Shown here: one piece after another, positions 25,356-37,340 of the stretch
Position numbering within the stretch: the first letter of the stretch is position 1
Layout of the letters: each line of letters begins with the position of its first letter
Assembly (NCBI RefSeq): GCF_047496725.1
Contig: NC_132976.1
Span: forward strand, 10,028,001 to 10,092,000
DNA: 64,000 nucleotides
Source: Anoplolepis gracilipes
Taxonomy: Eukaryota > Arthropoda > Insecta > Hymenoptera > Formicidae
Direction of reading: 5' to 3'
Made by a program: the position numbers and the translations under genes
The notes under the pieces: generated by a model
Told to the model about the DNA's origin: nothing
The model's database searches: none
Seen by the model: only the letters and a program-made list of their open reading frames with translations

Positions 25356-28300
25356 TGTCCCGATGGCTTTCGACGTATTCAAATCCGAGCGACGTGGCGG
25401 TGGGCGCTTTAATGGTTTCGCCGCGACGTACCCTTTGAGAACGCGTCAATTATATTACACGACTTCTCGCGCCGACCCTGAATCTCCCCCTTCCTCCCCC
25501 TCCGAGTCTGCCTTAGAAGTTTTAAGTAACGGGCTATGCCGATTCATCTTGCGATTGTGCTCTCGCGTGCACTCGTATTCATATTTTATCTCAAAGTTAT
25601 TAATCTTCCTTCACATTGTGGTTAAATTTGGCTAATATAATTACCACGTTAAACCAGATTTAAACTTAATAAATGAATGGCATCATAATTTACGTTAATT
25701 GTTGGAAATTTTATTACTGTATGTATAATACTATTGCTATATTAACTATAATTATATATGTATATCTATATATATTATTTTATATAAAATTATATCATAA
25801 TTGTCATAATGTCGTAATGTCTAATTCTTGAAGGTATTATAATTATTTTTGTATGAATGTGTGATTATCTTGAATAGGTATATAAAAACAAAATCATTTT
25901 ACAATTCATTTAACGCATAAATAAGCACATTCACTCTAAAGGCTTTTACATGTAGTATATAGTCGAGCTGAGCTACGTTTCACGGCTAACAGAATCATTA
26001 TCCCTACATTGATCTTATTAAGTCCGTAATCGTTATAATCCCGAGTTACGAGAGAACGAGAGTGTGGGATTAATGCGATCGGTGATCATTGCAGCCCGAT
26101 ATTTATGTTCCGATCCGCCATGAGAAATGATCGCGCTGCTGACGGCGTCTTCTTATTGATGCCTATATACGTTTACGAGCATAGCTAATGACTGGTAACG
26201 AACGATTCGATAAGTGAGGCCGACTTCCTAGTAAATTCTGATGCGAGTGCCAAGGTGGTCCGCGATCGTTAAAAGATGGCGCGAAGCCCGCGTGATCCAC
26301 CTTCAAAGGCTCGTTGACAGGTACACATTAAACTCTCACCTCGAGACACGACGCTTGCATTTCAAGCGGTCCGCTTCTCGCATTTGTCAACGTATATGAA
26401 CGATCTGAGAGAAAACTTGCCGAAATATCATTATAGATGTAGTTAAAATCTTGTGACTCGAATGTTATGGAAATGTACTGAAGAGACTATGTCAATACAT
26501 GTCTCGGATTTAAAAATAAAATTAAAATGTTTAGGGAATTAGCAAAATGCATGTAAAATTTTAGCCATTTGTCTTTTCACGAAAAATAAAATGTTAACTT
26601 TAAAAAGAGAGTAACTTTACGCGAGCATGTAAATTCTATGCGCTTCTGAATTATAAAAAATTCAAAATTTTTAATAAATTATTTTTTTTTAATAGTCCAT
26701 TTTTAATAAATCATCGGGTAAATCTCTTAAAAGCGAGAGACTGTATAACAAATGGATAATGATATAAATTTCTTATAGATCAGATTGAAACAATTTACAA
26801 AGAATTTTATACGTAAAGATATACTTCAAGTCGAATAAATATCATCTTCGATTATCATAATCCTACAGAAACAACGATAGTCGCGTAAGCTGCCCTGTCG
26901 TTTCGTGCAAAGATATATGTCGTTATTGAATCGAATGAGGGATTTCACTTTGTGGCATCGTACAATGATTCCCGGAATACAAACAGGAAGAACAAGAGGG
27001 GGGCCTTTTGCGATCTGTGGCATATTGTTTCGTAGTCGCCGAGATGAATACGCGCGAGATACTTTTCTCCGAGGGGAATCTTCCCTTCCCCTTTGGAGCA
27101 AACCCCGACAAATGGCCGGAAAAGTAAGTGTTTCGTATCGCGATCCGGCGTTATCGGGGACGTTCTGTCGGGCACCCTCCTCCTCCTAGCGATGCACGGA
27201 AAGGGTGCGAGGTGCCGATAGCACGAGGTCGGATTCTGCGGACGAAATGGTTTTCATCCCCGTTCTTTCGCACCGCGTCGCGCCGCTCGAAAAGGGTCGC
27301 ACCCTCCGACGTTTAACACCAGCGTCGGGAGAGATGTTTGATTAAATAACCGCACCGATGAATTGAAACGGGCGATGAAGTGCATGACTTGTGTTTCGCG
27401 ACGGGGGTGCATCACAATGAGAAACGTCGTGGAAACACGAGATACCCGAACACTCGCTCCTTTGGAATGCAATTCGCTCGACTCTATTTTATTGCCACCA
27501 TCTAGGACAAAGTGCGCGTCGCCATATGTCGATAACATAACGCGCACAAGATTTAGTTACGCACAATAATACTTAAGTAGTATTGCACCTAGAAAAGTTT
27601 AATTTTCTTAATGACTAAATTAATAGAATTAAGCTATATACGATTCTTATTTAAATTAAACAAGTTTCGCGCAGAGAAATAATTAATCTACTTCCCAAGT
27701 TTTTAATTTTTCTGTCATCTGTTAATTAAAGATCGAGGCTTAATCAATTACTTTTTCGATTTTTTTTTTTATTGAAATCGTAACATAAACTTCTGATGCT
27801 TTTCTGAGTAATTACTGAAACTGATTTCAGATTCTGCGAAAAGTCATTTCGCTTCGAGAAAATACCTCAAGTGATGATTAGTCACAATGAAGATTTTCGT
27901 ATCATGCTGTTGATTACACGCCAAGTCCCATCCCCTATGAAAGTTTTCTCGCTCGTTTTCGTCTCGAAGAAAATAAATAATTCTCCCTCGTTGCTTTTTA
28001 ATTAACTAACCTGCGGGCCTCGACCCTCATCGTGGTAGACGAAGCGCTCGAGGGTAGCTTATCTCCGTGTTCTCGCGAAAGACTTCTCTTCTCACCATCA
28101 CCGCAGATTCTTATTCTCCAGCAGACTTTTACCTTTATTATGAGGATGACGTAGCATGTTTTCCGAACTTCGTTTCAAGAAAATGTCTTCGGGAACGCGA
28201 AAGTAATTTTTCGCAGACTGTAAGTCATTTATAAGATTCGTACGTCATTTATGATTACCACAAGCAAGAGAGCAAGTTGGTAAAATATAAATTATGAAGT

Positions 28301-29450
28301 TGGTTAGTCTAATCGAGAAGAAAATCTATGTCAAGAAGAAAATTATCGAAAACAGTTACGCCCTTAAAAAATCACAATATTATCGATCTAGCTATAAATT
28401 TCTCTTCTTTAAAATGAGAAATGTACAGAAGTATATATTAAGCTTATCGCGCATTACGTTTATTAAAGAGTATAAAACCAGTAAAGCTAACATATACTTC
28501 TAGATGAAGCTTCAGGCTTTCCCGCCACGAATTTTCTCGCTTTTAACTTTACGAACCTGCAAGAGCGCTTTTTACGACTTGTACGTGTCTATTAGCCTCA
28601 TTAACGGTCGTCCCCAGACGAGGTAGCCTGGGCGAATAACCCTCTTGGGATGGAGAACGACACCACCCGTTATATTACCCCGATGTTACTCCACCCTCGA
28701 CATCGAGCGCGAATAAGTGCGTCGGAGAAGAAGCGCTCTTCCATCCTGTCCGGGAGCAGTCTCTCGTCGCTCGTTTTTTCTTTCCTCCATTTCTCTTCTT
28801 CTTCCTCGTTTCTTGTGATACTGAGAAAGCCCGCAGGAACTTTATTCTCGCGAGCCATTAGTTCCGCGATTAATTAAAGGATCCGAGAGCGCGATCGCGC
28901 TGCCTCCGAATTTCATCTCGCCTGACATGACGTTCTGTTTTAAATTCTATCCGTCTACCGATGATTATTAGACATGTTTCCTCTTTGTTCTTGAATACGT
29001 ATAAGACAGTCTTAATAAAGTGTACATGAGCTCGTAAGTACGCACAGCATGAACGTAGAAAACGAGTTTCTTTTTTTTTTTTTTTTTTTTGTTACATACG
29101 TGTCAGTTTTGACACACTTGTTAATATATTTTTATCAGTCTATTTCAATTTGTAAAATATAGCGTATTCGTATATTTAAAAATTATTTTGCACGGGTGTA
29201 TAATTGTTTTTCAATACATAAAACCTTGATAATAATTGCGTTAAAGTAAGTAATCGAAATCTTTTCGAGTGAAATGTTTGTGTGACGGAATTGTTGATCG
29301 CATATTGTAAAACTCGTTGTAGCGAATAAAAATTTTTTTACTCGTAGGGCATTCACCGAATGATTGTCACTATGTACGATAGATTAACAGCGATCGTACA
29401 ATCTCGAAAGAGAGATTTGTCAGACGTTTCAAATTGTCCCAGGACGAGTC

Positions 29451-29499
29451 GTCCGTCCGTCCGTCCGTTCGAACGAACGAACGAACGAACGAACGAACG
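29451..29499. repeat. Compound tetranucleotide repeat (GTCC)n-(GAAC)n
   Basis: About four GTCC units run through GTTC into about seven GAAC units. The junction GTTCGAAC is itself palindromic. Confidence 0.95.
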
Positions 29500-31539
29500 C
29501 GTGGAATTCGCGTGCAAGGAGGGTTGCCGTTCGCCCTTTTCGAAGGGCGAGAAGAAGAGCAGCCGGACCAGTGCCGCACGCTGGATGTTTATTTAACTCG
29601 AAGTAATTTGATCAAAAATTTAATCAAGTCGGATTTTTGAGCGGCGCCTGAAAGCGTGCCGAATCAGCCACGTTGGGGCAATAAAACTCGAAAGAATTTT
29701 CCGTCTTCGTTCCTCGCGCTCTCGCTCCTCGTCCGTCCGCGTCGCACGTTTATGGCACCCCTCCGATATAAACGTGTCTCGCGTTTCGAATCTCACGGCA
29801 GATTTTTTTCCGATACTTGTTTATGCTTGCACGCCGAGAGCCGATTTGAAATTGTAATGCGAACAACTACGAAATCGTATAAACACACACGTCGATACTT
29901 AAATAACTCGTCGTCGGTTATTATACGTCTCGTGCGTGTCGAAAGTCCTATTAAAGTATTTTAATAAAGATATATCCAAAGTTGTAAAAACACATGCCTG
30001 AATCTAGAAATTAAATAGATGTATTAAAGTTACGCGGTTTTAAATTATCTTGTCTGCCTCTCGTTACTTTAATCAGCTGAATTTCATTTCACATAAATAA
30101 ATGTCGCTATCTACAAAGCCGCTATATATAAATTTATTCGGACTACAATATAAAAAAATCGGAAACAAAAAATCGTCGACAAGAACTCGTCGAAGTAAAA
30201 AAAAAAAAATATCAGTGCTTAATCGATCGTATACGAATTCATCCGTTTACGTAAAAAAAAAATGTGAATTTACACGCGATTAATGATTTTCTCTCTCACG
30301 CCATTGATCAGGAAGGGGTGATTTGCTGGGCGACGTTTGATAAGGGTGTAACGCAAACGGTTGTTCTCGTGTGATAATTGCCTGGAACTATTTCAATCGG
30401 GGGTGATACTGGCGGCTGCTCATAAAAACGTCACGCCATTTAACGCGAGGGTGGAAGACGGGTGGCCAGTTAGGACGGGGGATGAAAAAGAATATTAGCA
30501 TGCCGACCGAGAGTCCTCCGCCTACGCGGATCCTCTCGAGAGGACTCCTCGCAATTCAAGGAGAAGGATGACAAGACACTGAAGTAAGAAGGAAAAGAGT
30601 CAGAGTGAAAAAAGGGAGTGAAGAAAGGAAAGATTGAGAGAGAGAGAAAAAGACACCGAAAAAAATAAAGCAAAGGACTCGGGCTCGATTACGGGACCGT
30701 ATTCTTTTAATTACCGGAGTCCTTTGGAGCCAACGAAACGAAATGTTTCCCTTTTAATTACGTACTCCGGCCTGTACATTCCGCGATCGTTCTCTCAAAG
30801 AATTTAATTACCGATGTGTATGGCAAGTATCCCTCGCTAGTACTTCTCCGCAATTGGTGCTGCAATTACGCATAAAACGGATACGACGTAAAGCTTTATT
30901 AGGATCTGACGCGTTACCATCTTTACGCCTATCACCCTCTTCTTCCTTTGTGTCAACCCAGTGTTTTATGATCGTTAAATTGACATAAGAGATACGTCTC
31001 GACGATAATTGACAGTTGTGTGCATTTGATGTTGCATTCTGATATTTACGAGCAACTTGAATGTCGTTGGTACCCGTAATTCGATTAAAATACATGTAAA
31101 ATACATCTTCTAGAGTATATATTTGAGGAAAATAGAATCAATTAATGTATATAAATGATTATATGTTGACTGCAACTATCGTAGTGCAAACCAGTAATTT
31201 TTCATTGTTACAAATTCTTATATATATTTTTTCTTTACGCTATAAATAATTATAATCTATCTTCTGATTTTTTATATTTTTCCATTCTTCTTGATGTAAT
31301 CAAATATTCCAATGAAACATTTATTCCAAAACAATCGATTTAATTATACAAATATATCGGGATTCTAGTTTCCTTTATGTTGCAATTATATTATTATTAT
31401 CATCTCATTTTCGGAATGTATAAAAAAGAATTTGGCGTTTACGACGTTTACTTTCAATCTAATAAAAGTTAGCAGATCTGCAACGAGCCAGAACGAACAT
31501 TACCACTAGTATTAAACATCGGACGAAGTTTGTATCCCA

Positions 31540-32005
31540 GGAGCGTTCACAGGGCATCACGGATACACCGGCAGATCCAACCGCGGTCCACTTTGCTGTT
31601 CCGTAACACACAGAGCAGGGGGACATAGAGGGGGAATATGGAGGAGGATGAGGGCAATCGGTCACTGATTTGGTCAGATCCATAAGGAGCGTGCATAGCA
31701 AGGCGCATTAATGACCCGACAAGCATTCCTTGCCCAGATGCCCGTTCCTCCTCCCTTGAACCGCACTCTGTCTCTCCCATTTCGTCCCCCCGGCAATCTC
31801 CTTCTCTCTCTTTTTCTCTTTATCGTATTCGCTTCCCTCTCTCGCTCCTTTGACTCTGGCCCTCTCTCTCCACCCTCTCACCAGAAGTCTCGCGCGATCG
31901 CGTTGGGTGGTCTCTCTACTCTTTTACCGACTCTTCGGTCCCATATAGCTGGAGAGACTTGCACACGTTCTACCGCGTGTTCGGGGCCCTCACGACGCCG
32001 ACGAC

Positions 32006-32036
<31 letters not shown>

Positions 32037-32180
32037 GGCAAACCGAAAGCAAACCTTTATGCCCTTATATGCTCGTTTGCGAGCGCACGAGGAAATGCGT
32101 ATGCGTGGGAGGCCGTCAAGAGAAACCGATGATGCGTCTGCGTGTTTCGCGAACCGGAAAAGGAAAGAGGAAGCGAGGCG
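31540..32180. promoter_or_regulatory. CpG-rich block with (CGA)n and an exact Ci/Gli site
   Basis: A GC-rich island with a (CGA)n tract at 31992-32037 and TGGGTGGTC at 31904-31912, an exact Ci/Gli consensus. The 160-codon frame over it is Ser/Arg low complexity driven by the repeats and has no domain. Enhancer function is inference. Confidence 0.3.
31992..32037. repeat. (CGA)n trinucleotide repeat
   Basis: CGA/ACG triplets with two single-base interruptions, about 15 units. Confidence 0.95.
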
Positions 32181-33242
32181 ATACCATGTCTAGCGCTTTC
32201 TTCAATCTACTCGAGTCAGTTGGTCCGAACCATTGATATTGAAACATCGGTAACGAGCAATATGTTCTTGTTTGCGAACTAACTGTATTGAATCGTGTTG
32301 ATACATTGAGTTTTATAAGGCAACTTGTCGGTACAAAAAATACCTTTTTTATACGTTTCAAGATATTGTGTAAAGAGAGAAATTTGTAAAATGTAATGTA
32401 AAAATATTATTCGCAAATTACTAACAGCACAAACAGAGTGTAATATTACAATATTCCTTCGAGAACGAAAAATTTGATAAAATAATGTAGATAAATATTT
32501 AATAAAAATAAATTATTATTATATATTATGTTTTTTGGTCATATTTCTGTTGCCATTTCATTAAAGATGCCTTTTATATATTTTGATTTTATATTTGTCA
32601 AGAAAAATTTAATTTAAAAAATTTACGTCTGACATGTAGTACTGTGCTACTGTAATAAAGGCTTGTTACCAACTTGATAATGCCGATCGTTTCAAGTCCA
32701 CATTTTGCACGCTCCTACGCTCCTCGTCTTTTCGACGATTTGCCTTCATCTCCTATGATTATCCACATACCGAATCGAATCGTTTCGACTTGATGATCTC
32801 AAACGATACGTTACGAGTTTTCTTGCATACATTCACGGACGGATCTCTTCTGATGATTCTTAAATCTGCGTACTTTAAATATATTAGATTGCGTATCTGC
32901 ATATTGAAAAGTTAAGAGATCTTGCTACTAAAATTAATCATTCTATTACTAGCATCTTTAGTAAGAGATTAATTTTTATAAAATATTTCAAGTTTTTTAA
33001 ATAATTAAACATTATACTTCAATATTTTGACGAACAAATTTTTATTTCATATAAAAAGTCTTAAATTTCTTATATATTGTATCCACACAGATACATAATA
33101 AATAAAGAATATAAATTAATTAGTTAAATATGTGAGTCGGAAAGCAAAGATGTGAAGGTGTCAGTGCAAAATTGTTCCATTAAAATAAAGGATATTCTAT
33201 TACCGCAACCAGGAATTTGGGACAATTTCCATCTCCTTCGCT

Positions 33243-33266
33243 ATCATCATCATCATCATCATCATC
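33243..33266. repeat. (ATC)8 microsatellite
   Basis: Eight uninterrupted ATC units. Confidence 0.9.
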
Positions 33267-33881
33267 TTTATTGCCTCTTTAACGCATTCGTAACAATTTG
33301 TTGACGAATAATTCGCTCTCTAGGATAACTGGCGCGCGCTAACAGTGCGCGATAAATTCAACCTCGCTATAACAAATCACCCTCAAATATTTTGAAGTCG
33401 AAAACGCGAGCTCGTGTTTCGGACCAAGCGACCGACCGATTCATTCTTGCGCAAATAGAGCAACTACGCGTCGCATCCCTCAGGCGCTGCCACGAGTCTC
33501 TCCACACGAGTTACACGGATTTTCGTCGGACCTTTCCTCTCCGTAGTCGCGCATGCTATTTTAGCTCGTTAGGATAACGAGGATCTAATGTCGCGTACGC
33601 GGCCTGGCCAATTACGTGGTTACGGACCAAGGCACGCATCTTTCGGCGCATCCGCGGCTGCGATACAGACTCAAGGGAAAGCTTATTAGCCGGAATTTAT
33701 TCTATATTTCACCGAGATCTTTCTATTTTCAGTGTGTTCCTCCTGATTAGTTTGAGTATTGTTACGCTTGAACGCGAATGTCTAGTATGGCTTTGTTCCA
33801 AACGATTTAATGTCGATCATCATGAGTCGACCAGGAAGGTTTGGCTTTCGTCAAATTTGTATTTTTGGCGGCAAAACATTT

Positions 33882-33886
<5 letters not shown>

Positions 33887-33912
<26 letters not shown>
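33887..33912. repeat. (AC)13 microsatellite
   Basis: Thirteen uninterrupted AC units. Confidence 0.9.
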
Positions 33913-36368
33913 CATTAAAAATTGATAATATATATAGAAACTTTGTGATTGTGTGTGATTCTTAATTTAGAGCATGTGTTTAAATATATATATATATATT
34001 TGATATTTCCAACTTAATTTTAAATATATTTTTTGTTAAAAAAACACTATTTTATAATAAATCTATATACTTACAAATAAGTCTAAATCAACTTGTGTTT
34101 TTGTATTTCAAGTGTCGAAAATGTTGCAAATTTTATTGCAAAGAATTATTTATATTATCAGATATCTTTTCTGATGTGTTTTCTCATTAAATCGCAAATT
34201 ATTTCGCGATTTACTCCTCATGACCGCGTATTTTATCCCGCGGCGAACGAATAGTCTTCGAATTTCTTGCGCAGTATCTCGTACACGATCCTTTAGTACA
34301 CGAGCCGCAAGTCGCCTTCGCGCGAGGAAGAAGCGGCTCGGCTCTTTCTCTCGCCAAGTGATCTATTGGTGAACCATCTGGTCGCGCGTCGTCGTAGGGA
34401 CGACGCATTTACGGGCAGCTAAGTGGCCTTTACCCGGCTTTGGTTCCCGAAAGCGTGACAATAAATTTCGGTTCGCCGTACGCGCCGCGCCATCCGCCTT
34501 TAATTTGACGGGCCGGAACCTCGTTACACTCGTTAGTGACAAACGGAGAGGAACGAAAACGCGGCGGAGAAAAGCGCGACCGATCCCCGCGAGTGTGATC
34601 TTTTTTCGAGATACCGAGAAGAAGCCCTCTAAAACGGAAAACGATAGTTTTTCATTCATGCATCGCGAGGATCAAACATATCTTCTGTCTAGTTAATAAT
34701 AATTATTGCTTTTAAAAAATATATTTGACACACATGTGTCGAAAGAAAATTATATTTATTACATTTATTATATTAATTATATTTATTGTTTATACCGATA
34801 TAAAAAGAATTGTATATCTTTGTGAACTGCAGAAAAAAAAAAAAAAAAAAAAAAACAGAAGAGTCTCTGAATTTCATAAAATTTTGATTAGCTTTTTATT
34901 CGATCCACACTGCATTATCTTTAAATAGTATACATTAATACGTTTGAAAAATTCGAATACAAAATACCACGAATACCGTTGATGTTAATTCAACTTGAGT
35001 AATAAATATAAAAATGGGATATTTTTTTATGCTTTATAAAATATCTGCATCGAGATTAAAAATTGTACGCCACCGCAAACAGTCGAGGGCTAACGATCCT
35101 GCATCGCGAGCGCCATACGTATATGTTTCTGTGAGCGTGCAGTTAACGTTTCGGCCGTTACCGAAAACTAGTTCGTCGCGCGACGCGAAATTCACGCGAA
35201 ACTCGACTTTGCCGCAGCGGTGCTGATATTGTAATAAACTGTGCGCGCGCGAGAGCGAGGCCGCACCGCAGCCATTAATTCACGTGGATCGCAAGGTGGC
35301 GGTCCGCGTAAGGGGCATAAGAAGGCGAAATTTAGTGAGCCACTGGCGGGAACGTGCAAACCTCTAATGGCCATTCCGTTGACTATGGTTCTCGACCACA
35401 ACGCGGCGAGAACCCCCTCCGCTTGCTAGGTCCTCTCGGCAGGCATGGTACCTCACCTAACCGTGTGTCCCTTCTAACTCGTTCTCTCCGCCCTCATCCC
35501 CGGCGTGTTCTCTTTCTCGCTACCTACATATCAGCCCTCTTCCCACATCAACCCTCCTTCTCTCGCCCGCGTATGCAACGGCGTTCCAGCAATTACTAGC
35601 ATCGCCACAGTTAAATACAATGGCCAGGACAACGACTCTGTAATTTATCCCTGGTTTGGGCCACCATGCGTTTGTTGTTTCCAACGACGGTGGAGGATCG
35701 TCGCGTCGCTTGTCCTTTTCGCGCGCGTTTCGCGATCCCGCATCCCATGGGGTGTGTTTGCCACATTTAAATTAATGATAAGTAATAATGTCGGTGGCAC
35801 GCCGTTGGCTGGCCGTAAAACATTGAGTCGAACGGATTATCAGCAAATTATACAAAAACCCAGCTCGAAAAATTTATAGACCTGCCTTGTTTATACATGG
35901 TGATATAAACGTTTATATAACACGTGCGAAGAATTATTACTTAACGATTTGAATGCGAGTTTACACTTGTAGCTAAATTTATATTTATACTGATGTAATT
36001 ATCAAAAATGTACATCATCGCACTAATCGGGACACGAGTGAATTTCATGAATTTCTAATGACAGAGACTATCCCTCTTTACCTTCTACGTTCGATCCGAA
36101 GGTGGTGACTCATCCACCTATTGGCTACCCCGATCGTTCGGGAATTCCGCATTGTTCTCGATTGTCATAACTGAATTTCCAGAGAGGACGTCGTGCCCGT
36201 CGTCGAGTTTTGATAAAGAATTCTTTATGAGATCGCTCTCCCATCGTTGGTTATTGCAGTGAAAACTTAGTTCAAAACGCAACAATATATATGACAATAC
36301 AATCAGAATTGAATTAATGAACGAGTCACTTTTTTATTTTTAAGAATAAAGAAATATTTTTCTTAACA

Positions 36369-36395
36369 GTTTTTCGATTTTGAAAATCGAAAAAC
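36369..36395. repeat. 27-bp near-perfect palindrome
   Basis: Arms GTTTTTCGATTTT and AAAATCGAAAAAC flank a single central G. The loop is too tight for an RNA hairpin, so it would act only as a DNA palindrome. Confidence 0.85.
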
Positions 36396-36817
36396 GTTGT
36401 TTGAAATAGGTTCTGTGGGATAGAGCTGTGATGTGTAAGAATTTACGAGAAGACGTGTTTGGAGTTTGGACTTGTCCGGAGGCGCGGATGCGTTAAGCTG
36501 GACATGACACTACGAAACTAAATACGGATTGACCGAGCCCATCCCGAGTCTCATGACTCCGCGAAGACTGTCACAAACTATCCTATATCGTGGGACTCTC
36601 TCACTTAATTCTCGTTAAGATCGATCTTACGGATCGGATCAATAGCAATATGATATCGTCTTACGAACTTTCTTTTTTATACATATCATATTAGATTGTA
36701 ATTAAATCGGAAGAGAATAACGAATTTTCGTCAAACAAATGCATAGAGTGCTCTACATAATTTCTATCTTTTATATTTCATTTTTTTTATAATAGTAAAT
36801 ATATTTTAAATATATCT

Positions 36818-36818
<1 letters not shown>

Positions 36819-36870
<52 letters not shown>
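36819..36870. repeat. (ATA)17 microsatellite
   Basis: About 17 uninterrupted trinucleotide units. Confidence 0.95.
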
Positions 36871-36873
<3 letters not shown>

Positions 36874-37147
36874 TACCCTATAATAATTAATAGGTTAAAT
36901 ATGGATTGCTGATTAAATTTATAATAAATAAAACTATTAATTTTGAGTTGAAATTATATCATCAGAGTATAATGTAAATGCACTAACTAAAGAGAATAAT
37001 GCAAGGAAAAGTGATATTAATATAATTAATATAATCAATAAAGTTCTAAAGTGATATTAAGAGAGAGTCTAGTGAATTATACTTTATGCTATAATTTCTA
37101 GAGAGATTAGATGTTTTCCAAACTTTATTCATTTTTATTAATAATCA

Positions 37148-37340
37148 ATATACAGGGTAGAAGATTAATAGAATTTTTTAATTTAAGGTTTAATTACAAA
37201 GATATATAATGACAAAAATTGGAAACATGTAAAAAATAATAACGTCCTTCGATATTTTCCCTGAGAAAAAAGCGTCACCAAATGATCTCAAGAATCTGCT
37301 ATTAGCAGGTTTTTTACCAATTACAGTTGGCCCTGTATAT
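37148..37340. mobile_element. Possible small non-autonomous transposon (MITE-like)
   Basis: ATATACAGGG at 37148-37157 is matched by its exact reverse complement CCCTGTATAT at 37331-37340, bounding 193 bp. The ends look like TA plus TACAGGG termini, as in Tc1/mariner-type MITEs. Similarity of the arms stops after 10 bp, there is no coding capacity, and both flanks are AT-rich, so a chance match is possible. Confidence 0.25.

Larger units (their letters stand above)
23340..32199. other. Intergenic desert, central part
   Basis: No gene is seen. CpG-rich blocks lie at about 23340-23920, 26980-27570, 28510-28900, 29400-29790, 30280-30800 and 31540-32180, separated by AT-rich DNA. Simple repeats include C-runs at 23687-23713, (TC)n at 25320-25355, T20 at 29071-29090, a compound tetranucleotide at 29451-29499 and (CGA)n at 31992-32037. 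An isolated YY1/PHO-type AAGATGGCG is at 26273-26281. Confidence 0.5.

Noticed and set aside
28888..28901. Perfect 14-bp palindrome AGCGCGATCGCGCT
   Set aside because: About four perfect 14-bp palindromes are expected by chance in a window this size.
31711..32193. 160-codon open frame
   Set aside because: Its composition is set by CT-rich DNA and the (CGA)n repeat, giving Ser/Leu then poly-Arg. No domain is seen.
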